From: Bacteroidota bacterium
GTDB taxonomy: Bacteria; Bacteroidota; Bacteroidia; Chitinophagales; Chitinophagaceae
Assembly (NCBI GenBank): GCA_023423285.1
Contig: JAFAFV010000141.1
Span: forward strand, 1 to 17,257
Length of the DNA stretch: 17,257 nucleotides
Direction: 5' to 3'
The notes beneath the pieces are model-generated. The model saw nothing but the letters and a program-made list of their open reading frames with translations. It did not search any database and was not told the origin of the DNA. Below are positions 1 through 6,915 of the stretch, piece after piece (the stretch's first letter is position 1; every line of letters starts with the position of its first letter). A program made the translations under genes and the position numbers.

Positions 1-1
1 T

Positions 2-220
2 CAGGTAAACCAGGATATAATGGAAGCCAGGCAAATTGGTGTGTCGGGCGTACCGTTTTTTGTTTTTGACAGAAAGTACGCTGTTTCTGGTGCTCAGCCC
101 GTGGAAGTATTTTTAAATACATTGCAAAAATCATTTACTGAATGGCGAAAGGCAAATCCTGTGGTTCAGTTAGAAGTTTCTGAAGGTCCCACCTGCACGC
201 CTGATGGAATTTGTAATTAA
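2..220 (+). CDS. DsbA/FrnE-family thiol oxidoreductase, C-terminal part
   Basis: Only the last 72 codons are present. The reading frame is open to the left edge of the window, so the Met codon at position 20 is internal rather than a start. The visible part carries the segment GVSGVPFFVF, in which the Val-Pro pair matches the cis-proline loop opposite the CxxC active site in thioredoxin-fold DsbA proteins. It is followed by a YAVSGAQP segment typical of the FrnE subgroup, related to 2-hydroxychromene-2-carboxylate isomerases. The tail ends in TCTPDGICN, which contains two cysteines. The CxxC motif and helical insert would lie upstream and cannot be checked. The gene ends just before a strong terminator and converges on the deformylase gene. 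Family assignment is fairly sure. The substrate and exact role are not known from this fragment. Confidence 0.75.
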   Translation, partial: QVNQDIMEARQIGVSGVPFFVFDRKYAVSGAQPVEVFLNTLQKSFTEWRKANPVVQLEVSEGPTCTPDGICN

Positions 221-242
221 AAATCTGAGAAATATATTTTTT

Positions 243-278
243 GAAATGCTATCTGCGAAAGGTGGCATTTCTTTTTTA
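243..278 (+). terminator. Rho-independent terminator of the DsbA-like gene
   Basis: An 11-bp stem (243-253 with 261-271, including two G-T wobbles) closes a 7-base loop and is followed by a run of six T (272-277). It begins 22 bases after the stop codon of the DsbA-like gene. The opposite strand lacks a T run after the hairpin, so it probably acts only on plus-strand transcripts. Confidence 0.75.
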
Positions 279-310
279 TACTGATGATATCAGATGTATA
301 GAAAAAAAGA

Positions 311-889
311 TTAACTATTAAAAGCCATTCGGTAATCAACTTTAATTTTCCCTTTAGAAATATCGTTGAGTTTGCTTTTGAGCAGTTTGCGCTTAAGTGG
401 GGTGAGGTGATCAATAAATAATTTCCCTTCAATGTGATCGTACTCATGCAGTATGATGCGTGCGGTAATGCCGCTGAAAGTCTTAGTGTGCTGTTGAAAG
501 TTTTCGTCGTCAAAAGTAATGGTTACGGTTTCATGCCGTTTCACATCTTCCCTGATTTTTGGTATGCTGAGACAACCTTCATTATACAGCCAGGGTTCTC
601 CGTCAAGCTTATCAACACTCGCGTTGATAAAAACCTGTTTGATACCTTCATCGCCTGGATACAAATGCTTTTCATCATCTTCCAGGTTTTCAATAATCTG
701 TGTACTGTCTACCACAAACAGCCTGATGGGCTTATTTACCTGTGGTGCCGCCAAACCCACGCCATTGCTGTTATACATGGTTTCCCACATATTCTCAATC
801 AGCGTTTGCAGGCCGGGATAATCAGCATCAATTTCATCGGCTACTTTTCTTAAAACCGCGTTGCCGTATGCTACAATGGGAAGGATCAT
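311..889 (-). CDS. def: Peptide deformylase
   Basis: This 192-residue protein is the metal-dependent enzyme that removes the N-formyl group from nascent polypeptides at the ribosome. All three family motifs are present: GVGLAAPQ (residues 43-50), EGCLSIP (104-110, metal-ligand Cys106) and HEYDH (148-152, ligands His148 and His152 with catalytic Glu149). The length is slightly above the common 165-190 range because of an acidic stretch (about residues 66-83) between motifs 1 and 2, as in many Bacteroidota deformylases. It is the last gene of a minus-strand cluster after ruvX. A 94-base gap separates the two and carries a well-matched promoter, so def can probably be transcribed alone. The start is fixed by the N-terminal ILPIVAYGNAVLR block, which aligns with the usual deformylase start. 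The function is secure. Confidence 0.97.
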   Translation of the reverse strand: MILPIVAYGNAVLRKVADEIDADYPGLQTLIENMWETMYNSNGVGLAAPQVNKPIRLFVVDSTQIIENLEDDEKHLYPGDEGIKQVFINASVDKLDGEPWLYNEGCLSIPKIREDVKRHETVTITFDDENFQQHTKTFSGITARIILHEYDHIEGKLFIDHLTPLKRKLLKSKLNDISKGKIKVDYRMAFNS

Positions 890-906
890 ATTAAAAAATT
901 AGTTGG

Positions 907-937
907 CAAAGGTAAGCCTAAAAAACGCTTGTTCAAA
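907..937 (-). promoter_or_regulatory. Bacteroidota-type promoter for def
   Basis: On the minus strand, TTTG (934-937) is followed by 19 bases and then TACCTTTG (907-914). This is an exact match to the Bacteroidota primary-sigma consensus (-33 TTTG, about 19-21 bases, -7 TAnnTTTG). It sits 17 bases before the def start codon, which implies a very short 5' leader of about 10 bases. Confidence 0.7.
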
Positions 938-983
938 GTCAAGACATTTTTTGATGTGTGAAGGATATCGTTGTATGATGTAA

Positions 984-1394
984 TTATATTTTTTGCAGGT
1001 ACTCCTGCAGCATGATGGTGGCTGCAATTTCATCTACCAGCGCTTTATTGCGCCGTTGCATTTTTTTCAGGCCCATTTCAAGCATGGCATCTTTAGCCAT
1101 TTTACTCGTATATCGCTCATCCACAGTTTCTAAAGGGATGACCGGAAAATTTTTCTTTAACTCAACGATGGCTTTTTTTACAAGCGGGGTGGCATGCGTG
1201 TCGCTTTCATCCCAGTTTTTAGGTTCCCCAATCAAAATTTTTTCAACTGTTTCTTTCGAAAAATAATCTTTCAAAAATGGTATCAGTTGTTTCGATTCAA
1301 TAGTAGTGAGGCCCGTGGCAATGATCTGCAATGGATCGGTAACGGCAATGCCGGTACGTTTTAAACCATAATCTATACAAATGATTCGTGCCAT
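984..1394 (-). CDS. ruvX: Putative pre-16S rRNA nuclease / Holliday junction resolvase-like protein RuvX (YqgF)
   Basis: A 136-residue RNase H-fold protein of the YqgF family, the normal family length. Conserved blocks are IDYGLKRTGIAVTD (about residues 7-20, acidic Asp8), IGEPKNWDESDT (55-66), ETVDERYTS (89-97) and VDEIAATIMLQEYL (120-133, acidic Asp121). The acidic residues Asp8, Glu93 and Asp121 fit the RNase H-like metal site. In other bacteria YqgF matures the 5' end of 16S rRNA. A resolvase role has also been proposed, so the symbol is conventional rather than functional. The gene lies 30 bases after the UbiA-family gene on the same strand and 94 bases before def. Co-transcription with the upstream genes is likely. 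Confidence 0.95.
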   Translation of the reverse strand: MARIICIDYGLKRTGIAVTDPLQIIATGLTTIESKQLIPFLKDYFSKETVEKILIGEPKNWDESDTHATPLVKKAIVELKKNFPVIPLETVDERYTSKMAKDAMLEMGLKKMQRRNKALVDEIAATIMLQEYLQKI

Positions 1395-1424
1395 AATTTT
1401 TACAAGCCTTTTACTAACGATTGG

Positions 1425-2348
1425 TTATCCTACAAACAAATCAGCAATCACAAAAACAGCAAACACTACCGATGCGATGCCATTGGCTGTCATAAAAGCG
1501 AGGTTCACACGCCTCAGGTCGTTCGGCTTTACAATGCTGTGCTGATAAATGAGCATGCCGCAAAATACCAAAATTCCTATCCAGTACAACCAGCCAAAAT
1601 CTGCATAAAAACCTGCTGTAATTACACACGCAGCGCTGAGCAGGTGCAACAATTGTGACACGCGCAAGGCGCTTCCTTTGCCCAAAGCTGAAGGAATGGA
1701 GTAAAGGCCTTCTGATTTATCAAAATCCTCATCCTGCAAAGAATAAATAATATCAAAACCGCTCACCCAAAAAATAACTGCAAACGAAAATAATAACGGC
1801 AACACATCGAACCTCCCGGTAACTGCCATGTAAGCACCAATAGGCGCCAGCGATAAACCCAGGCCCAGCACTAAATGGCAAAGCGGTGTAAAACGCTTGG
1901 TATAACTATAACCAAGGATCACCGCCAGGGCCACCGGCGAAAGATAAAAGCAAATGCGATTGATAAAAAAAGTACACGCAACAAACAGCACACAATTAAT
2001 AATGGTAAAAATAAGTACGCTATTGGCTTTTAACAGCCCGGCGGGTATCTCCCTGATGGCCGTACGCGGGTTTTTTTCATCAAAAGTCCTGTCCAGGTAG
2101 CGGTTAAAAGCCATTGCTGCGCTGCGCGCGAAAATCATGCAAAGGATAATCAGTACAAAAACGTACCAGTAATCTGTAAAATAGGTTTGAACAGAAGCCC
2201 AGTAGGATACATCGCCCATAGCTGCCTCCTTTTGATGCAACTGATGATACTTCATCACGCCTAAAAAAAAGCCAATCATAGCAAAGGGCATCGCAAAAAT
2301 AGTATGCGAGAACTTTATCAGGCTCAGGTATTTCTTTGTAGCAGACAT
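1425..2348 (-). CDS. UbiA-family polyprenyltransferase, probably for menaquinone synthesis (MqnP-like)
   Basis: This 307-residue integral membrane protein has about eight hydrophobic segments. It carries the two aspartate-rich motifs that bind Mg-prenyl diphosphate in the UbiA superfamily: N82-x3-D86-x3-D90, followed by the NPRTAIREIPAG block, and D206-x3-D210 in LQDEDFDKSEGLYSIPSALG. Such proteins attach a polyprenyl chain to an aromatic ring at the cytoplasmic membrane. Automated pipelines often call this subgroup 4-hydroxybenzoate octaprenyltransferase. Bacteroidota generally use menaquinone rather than ubiquinone, so a menaquinone step, such as the futalosine-pathway prenyltransferase MqnP, is more plausible. 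No other quinone gene is in the window to settle it. Its start codon abuts the stop codon of the upstream methyltransferase with no gap, so the two are almost certainly co-transcribed. Confidence 0.88.
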   Translation of the reverse strand: MSATKKYLSLIKFSHTIFAMPFAMIGFFLGVMKYHQLHQKEAAMGDVSYWASVQTYFTDYWYVFVLIILCMIFARSAAMAFNRYLDRTFDEKNPRTAIREIPAGLLKANSVLIFTIINCVLFVACTFFINRICFYLSPVALAVILGYSYTKRFTPLCHLVLGLGLSLAPIGAYMAVTGRFDVLPLLFSFAVIFWVSGFDIIYSLQDEDFDKSEGLYSIPSALGKGSALRVSQLLHLLSAACVITAGFYADFGWLYWIGILVFCGMLIYQHSIVKPNDLRRVNLAFMTANGIASVVFAVFVIADLFVG

Positions 2349-2888
2349 CTATTTGAACGCTTTAAATGTTTCTCTCACCAACTCCCACAACACCACACCA
2401 ACTGCTGTGGCAATATTCAGCGAGTGTTTCATGCCCAGTTGCGGAATTTCCACACAGCCATCGCACAATTCAATAGTACTTTGCTCTACACCGCTTACTT
2501 CATTTCCAAAAATAACAGCCGTTTTTTCGTCTCCTTTGCGGTTCCATTCATGCAGCTTCATGCTGCTACTTACCTGTTCCACAGCAAAAACCTGGTAGCC
2601 CTGACTGCGCAAATCTTCAATGGCTTCTCTGGCAGATGCAAAGTGTTTCCAGTTCACTGTATCTTCTGCGCCGAGAGCCGTTTTTTTTACTTCCTTATGC
2701 GGCGGTCTGGCTGAATAACCCGTGATGTAAATGGCTTCAATTAAAAAAGCGTCGCTGGTGCGAAATACACTGCCCACGTTGTAAGCGCTTCGAATGTTTT
2801 CCAGCACCACAATTACCGGAACTTTCTCACTCTGTCTGAACTCTTCGATGGTTTTACGGCCCAATTCCTCCATGCTTAATTTTCGCAT
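2349..2888 (-). CDS. SpoU/TrmH-family RNA 2'-O-ribose methyltransferase
   Basis: A SPOUT-fold, AdoMet-dependent methyltransferase that modifies a ribose 2'-OH in tRNA or rRNA. The three SpoU motifs are present. Counted from the chosen start they are NIRSAYNVGSVFRTSD (31-46, with Asn31 and Arg43), FGNEVSG (127-133) and PQLGMKHSLNIA (149-160), whose loop forms the AdoMet-binding knot. I chose the Met at 2888, giving 179 residues and the family-like opening MRKLSMEEL. An in-frame Met 16 codons earlier (2936) would add a Cys-rich, non-conserved extension and crowd the divergent rarA promoter region. It is the first gene of the minus-strand cluster and is joined to the UbiA-family gene without a gap. 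The exact RNA target cannot be told from the sequence. Confidence 0.92.
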   Translation of the reverse strand: MRKLSMEELGRKTIEEFRQSEKVPVIVVLENIRSAYNVGSVFRTSDAFLIEAIYITGYSARPPHKEVKKTALGAEDTVNWKHFASAREAIEDLRSQGYQVFAVEQVSSSMKLHEWNRKGDEKTAVIFGNEVSGVEQSTIELCDGCVEIPQLGMKHSLNIATAVGVVLWELVRETFKAFK

Positions 2889-2974
2889 GGCGCAAATGTA
2901 AGAGGAATTGCAGATGTTTCTACAGATCGTTTTCACTAAATTTATTAGTACTTTAGCGGCAAATCATTCGTATT
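2889..2974. promoter_or_regulatory. Divergent promoter region between the SpoU methyltransferase and rarA
   Basis: These 86 bases must drive both flanking genes. They contain the self-complementary octamer TAAATTTA (2937-2944), one base off the -7 consensus TAnnTTTG when read on either strand, and TACTTTAG (2949-2956), also one base off, for rarA. No convincing -33 TTG is present at the right distance, so the exact promoters are uncertain. Confidence 0.4.
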
Positions 2975-4243
2975 ATGATCCCTCTTGCAGAACGCATACG
3001 GCCACGCACTTTAGATGAGCTGGCAGGCCAGCAGCACCTGGTAGGAAAAGGCCGCATTTTGCACAATGCCATTGAGAATGGCAAGATCAATTCGCTCATA
3101 TTTTGGGGTCCGCCTGGCACGGGCAAAACTACCCTTGCCAACATTATCGCACATACGCTCTCGGTTCCGTTCTTTACATTAAGCGCTGTAAACGCCGGCG
3201 TAAAAGATGTGCGCGAAGTGATTGAAAAAGCTAAGCACACACAGGAGTGTATATTATTTATTGATGAAATTCACCGCTTTAATAAAAGCCAGCAGGATGC
3301 ATTGCTGCACGCCGTGGAAAAAGGTACCATCACACTTATTGGCGCTACAACTGAAAATCCTTCTTTTGAAGTGAACAGTGCCCTGCTCAGCCGCTGCCAG
3401 GTGTATGTGCTGAAACCTTTGTCAGAAAATGATTTAATACAATTATTACAAACGGCCATTGAAAAAGATGCAGTTCTTTCCAAATTAAACATTCAACTGA
3501 AAGAAACCGAAGCCCTTATCAGTATCTCTGGTGGCGATGCCCGGAAATTGTTGAACCTGCTTGAAATAACTGTGAGCGCTCTTGCTGCAGGCAAAAGCAA
3601 TAATTCTATTGTGATCAACGATAAAACTGTGATGGAGGTGGCACAAAGAAAAATTGCGCTGTACGATAAAAGTGGCGAGCAACATTACGATATTATTTCA
3701 GCTTTTATAAAAAGCATGCGCGGCAGCGATCCTAATGGAGCCGTGTACTGGCTGGCACGTATGGTTGAAGGCGGAGAAGACGTAAAATTCATTGCGCGGC
3801 GCATGATTATTTTTGCAAGTGAAGATATTGGCAACGCCAACCCCAACGCTTTATTACTGGCCAACAGCACGTTTCAGGCAGTAAACGTAATTGGCTATCC
3901 GGAAGCCAGGATCATTCTTTCGCAGTGTGCTACCTACCTGGCCTCATCGCCTAAAAGCAATGCGGCTTACATGGCTATTGGAGATGCACTTGCTGCCGTA
4001 CAGCAACAGGGCGATCTGCCCGTGCCCCTGCACATTCGCAACGCGCCAACAAAATTGATGAAAAACCTCGATTATGGTAAAGGCTACCGGTACGCGCACA
4101 GTTTCGACAATAATTTTACCGAACAGGAATACCTGCCCGAAAAACTGGCGGGAACAAAATTTTACGATCCAGGCAATAATGCCCGTGAAAATGAGCTGCG
4201 CAATTACCTAAAAAAGTTGTGGAAGGATAAATACAATTATTAG
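2975..4243 (+). CDS. rarA: Replication-associated recombination protein A (AAA+ ATPase, MgsA/WRNIP1 family)
   Basis: This 422-residue cytoplasmic clamp-loader-like ATPase acts at stalled replication forks. The AAA+ elements are clear: Walker A GPPGTGKT (45-52), Walker B LFIDEIH (94-100), sensor 1 GATTENPSFE (123-132) and the putative arginine finger Arg140 in ALLSRC. After the sensor-2 region come the family-specific C-terminal blocks, including MRGSDPNGAVYWLARM, EDIGNANP and YLAEKL-like PEKLAGTKFY, which correspond to the tetramerisation domain. The length is close to the usual 420-450 residues. The start gives MIPLAERIRPRTLDELAGQQ, the expected family N-terminus. The gene is divergent from the methyltransferase cluster and followed by a short non-coding gap. 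The assignment is secure. Confidence 0.97.
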   Translation: MIPLAERIRPRTLDELAGQQHLVGKGRILHNAIENGKINSLIFWGPPGTGKTTLANIIAHTLSVPFFTLSAVNAGVKDVREVIEKAKHTQECILFIDEIHRFNKSQQDALLHAVEKGTITLIGATTENPSFEVNSALLSRCQVYVLKPLSENDLIQLLQTAIEKDAVLSKLNIQLKETEALISISGGDARKLLNLLEITVSALAAGKSNNSIVINDKTVMEVAQRKIALYDKSGEQHYDIISAFIKSMRGSDPNGAVYWLARMVEGGEDVKFIARRMIIFASEDIGNANPNALLLANSTFQAVNVIGYPEARIILSQCATYLASSPKSNAAYMAIGDALAAVQQQGDLPVPLHIRNAPTKLMKNLDYGKGYRYAHSFDNNFTEQEYLPEKLAGTKFYDPGNNARENELRNYLKKLWKDKYNY

Positions 4244-4325
4244 TTTTTCCGGTTGTTCCAATAGTTGTGCTCTAATTCTATGTAATCTTCCGCTTTTTGC
4301 ATCATACGTTTAACTAAGTACAGGA

Positions 4326-4442
4326 ATGCAAACAGCTTTATATTCTATTTATCTCTTATTGATGATCCTTTTAAGCGTAACCTGTCAATCTCTTAATATT
4401 GGTACAGAATTTTCGGTTAAAAAAAGTAAATTCATCATATGA
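4326..4442 (+). CDS. Possible 38-residue signal-peptide or lipoprotein-like peptide, overlapping the plug-domain gene
   Basis: This short frame starts with MQTALYSIY, continues with a strongly hydrophobic run (LLLMILLSV, residues 10-18) and then TCQSLNIG. It resembles an export signal followed by a cysteine, although the sequence before Cys20 (SVT) is a poor lipobox. The stop codon overlaps the start of the 800-residue gene as ATGA (4439-4442), the arrangement typical of translational coupling. There is no recognisable family. Caution is needed: T-rich DNA readily encodes hydrophobic runs by chance, and the frame is very short. It could equally be a leader peptide that tunes translation of the next gene, or spurious. 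Confidence 0.33.
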   Translation: MQTALYSIYLLLMILLSVTCQSLNIGTEFSVKKSKFII

Positions 4443-6841
4443 AAACACATCTTTTCTCCATAAAAAAAATATGGTTGCTGCCGCTGATATGGTCCTGCGC
4501 TGCGCTGCATGCGCAAAACTTTGAGCAGCCGCTAGTAAAATGGAATCAGGAAAATCCCATTCAGAAGCTATACCTGCACATTGACAGAAATCATTATTTC
4601 TCGGGTCAAACCATTTGGTTCAAATCTTATTTTTTGTCGGATTTCATGCCCTCGGCCGACAATTCAACTTTGTTTGTTGAGCTGCTCAATAACCAGTCGG
4701 GTGTTGTTTCTAAAAAAGTTTTGCCGGTGTTTGGTGCTTTATCCAACGGACAAATGCAAATTCCCGATACACTCAGCACAGGCTCTTACCAGTTACGGGC
4801 TTACACGCCGTTAATGCTCAATCACCGCAAAGAATATTTGTTTAGCAGGCGCATTAATATTTATGGCAAAGAAAGAAAAAGCCCCCCTCCTGCTGCTGCG
4901 CCGGCGTCGGGCACCAACATTCGGTTTTTTGCCGAAGGAGGTAACCTTGTGGTAGGTACTCCAAATAATATTGCATTTAAATCAGTTGATGAAAATGGTT
5001 TTCCTTTCACCGTGCGCGGTATTGTTAAAGATGATGCCGGAAACCAAGTCGTTAGATTTACCACGCTTCATGATGGTATGGGTGTTTTCAGTTTCACGCC
5101 GCAGGCGGGCAAAAATTATCATGCCGAGCTGGTACATGAACCCGGGATAAAACACAATCTCCCCGAAGCCACACGTACAGCTGTTGCACTGCAATTAAAG
5201 CAGGCCGCCAACGGCTTAGAAATTTCTTTGCAAAACCCTGAAGCAAGTGAAGCATTGACGCCGGCGTATTTGATCGGGCAAATGCAGCACCAGATTCTTT
5301 TTAAACATGCTTTTAGTAGTAGCAAAAACAACATGACAGCGCAGGTGCCCACAGCAAAATTTCCTTCTGGTGTATTACAAATCACCGTTTTTAATAAAGA
5401 CGGCATTCCATTGGCAGAGCGGCTAACATTTATTGATAATAAAGAATACCTTTTATTAGCCACGTTCAATGCAAATGTTGTAAATACATCCAAAAGAAAA
5501 CTGAATGATTATACTATTGTGCTGAACGATTCAGTTACCGGTAATTTTTCAATTTCAGTGACGGATGCTGATTATGATTCGCCCGGTATGCGCGAGCAAA
5601 ATATTATCTCCAATTTTTTACTCACTAGCGATATTCCGGGTTATGTGTACAACCCTGCCTGGTATTTTAGCGATGCAGAGAATACAAGGCAGGCGCTCGA
5701 CCTTGTGATGATGACCAACGGATGGAGGCGCTTTGCATGGAGCGATGTTACCAACAATAATTTACCCGGCCCGCAACATAAAGACCAGGGCTATATTTCA
5801 CTTTCAGGGCGCGCAAAAGTAAGAGGGTCAGACCGCTCATTTGCCGACCGTGAGCTGATGGTATGGACAGCGACATCAGATTCTGCACAAAATATTCAAC
5901 TTGTGAAAACCGATGCTGAAGGCAGGTTTAAAATGGATTCCGTTATATTTTTTGATAAGGCCAAAGTGTTGTTTACAGATGTGATGGGTAATAAAAGCAA
6001 ATTTATTACGGTAGAACTGGATACGGATTCATTATATAAAACTTACAACCTGCCGCCGCTGAATATTCCCTACAAAAAGTTTACTACCACAATAGCCGAT
6101 AATCTTGCCCAGCGCATGGGTACGGCGTATTTTGATTACAGCCGCGGCGAAGGACTGATGTTAGACAACATTATAGTTAAAGGCAATAAAACACGCATGG
6201 AGCAATTGGAAGAAATCTATATGAGTGGTTTTTTTGCAGGTGGCATCAATGCGCGCACGTACGATTTGACCAACGAGTTCATTCCCTATTGGAATATTTT
6301 TGAATACCTCCAGGGCAGAGTGCCGGGGCTTCGTGTGGAAAGAAACATAATGAATGATTACAGATTATATTACCGCCAGGTGGGCACGTTCAGGCCCATG
6401 TACGTATACCTTGATGAGATGCTTGTTGACGCGTCGTTTGTTTCAACCATTCCGGCAAGTGATATTGCTCTCGTAAAAATATTTCCAACATTTGTGGCTG
6501 CTCCTGGCGGAGGCGCCAACGGAGTGATTGCCGTTTATACCAAGCGTGGCCACGAGCTTAACGAACATATTGAATCAACCGGAGACATAGTAGATTATGA
6601 TGGTTACAGCATCATTAAAGAATTTTATGCGCCAGATTATTCTGAACCGGTAGCAGCAAGGTACACTGATTACAGGTTAACGCTTGACTGGAAGCCGGAA
6701 GTATATGTAAGTGGTACGAACCAAAGGATACCGGTGATTTTTTACAATAATGATCGCACAAAACGATTTAAAGTGGTGGCAGAGGGTATTACAAGCGATG
6801 GAAAACTTTTGATGGTAGAGGAAATTGTTGAAGCCCGATAA
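4439..6841 (+). CDS. Exported MG2-like and TonB-plug-domain protein without a beta-barrel
   Basis: An 800-residue exported protein. Residues 1-25 form a signal peptide (basic KK, hydrophobic IWLLPLIW core, cleavage after ALHA). Residues about 41-144 resemble a macroglobulin MG2 domain (YLHIDRNHYFSGQTIWFK). A Pro/Ala linker (148-158) leads to a second beta-sandwich starting IRFFAEGGN (about 161). Residues about 575-705 form a TonB-receptor plug-like domain ending in GGANGVIAVYTKRG. The last 90 residues (RLTLDWKPEVYV to FYNNDRTKRFKVVAEGI) match a sandwich domain common in Bacteroidota cell-surface proteins. No room is left for the roughly 600-residue outer-membrane barrel, so it is not itself a transporter. 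This domain combination recurs in Bacteroidota, but I know of no assigned function. It probably sits in the periplasm or at the outer membrane. No SusD or TonB gene is adjacent. Confidence 0.85.
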   Translation: MKTHLFSIKKIWLLPLIWSCAALHAQNFEQPLVKWNQENPIQKLYLHIDRNHYFSGQTIWFKSYFLSDFMPSADNSTLFVELLNNQSGVVSKKVLPVFGALSNGQMQIPDTLSTGSYQLRAYTPLMLNHRKEYLFSRRINIYGKERKSPPPAAAPASGTNIRFFAEGGNLVVGTPNNIAFKSVDENGFPFTVRGIVKDDAGNQVVRFTTLHDGMGVFSFTPQAGKNYHAELVHEPGIKHNLPEATRTAVALQLKQAANGLEISLQNPEASEALTPAYLIGQMQHQILFKHAFSSSKNNMTAQVPTAKFPSGVLQITVFNKDGIPLAERLTFIDNKEYLLLATFNANVVNTSKRKLNDYTIVLNDSVTGNFSISVTDADYDSPGMREQNIISNFLLTSDIPGYVYNPAWYFSDAENTRQALDLVMMTNGWRRFAWSDVTNNNLPGPQHKDQGYISLSGRAKVRGSDRSFADRELMVWTATSDSAQNIQLVKTDAEGRFKMDSVIFFDKAKVLFTDVMGNKSKFITVELDTDSLYKTYNLPPLNIPYKKFTTTIADNLAQRMGTAYFDYSRGEGLMLDNIIVKGNKTRMEQLEEIYMSGFFAGGINARTYDLTNEFIPYWNIFEYLQGRVPGLRVERNIMNDYRLYYRQVGTFRPMYVYLDEMLVDASFVSTIPASDIALVKIFPTFVAAPGGGANGVIAVYTKRGHELNEHIESTGDIVDYDGYSIIKEFYAPDYSEPVAARYTDYRLTLDWKPEVYVSGTNQRIPVIFYNNDRTKRFKVVAEGITSDGKLLMVEEIVEAR

Positions 6842-6915
6842 AATAAAACTTACAGTTCATGTTAGTGAAATGCTGTATTTTGAACGCCAGTATCAGTTAA
6901 ATTTTTTAATTATTC

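Noticed and set aside
281..293. CTGAT-GAT-ATCAG mini-hairpin as a terminator for def
   Set aside because: The stem is only 5 bp and no T run follows on the minus strand.
434..853. Two plus-strand frames (434-853 and 519-821) opposite def
   Set aside because: The deformylase on the minus strand has all catalytic motifs. The opposite frames show no recognisable features.
2889..2936. N-terminal extension of the SpoU methyltransferase to the Met at 2936
   Set aside because: The added 16 residues (Cys-rich) are not like family N-termini and would use up the space needed for divergent promoters. Met at 2888 is preferred.
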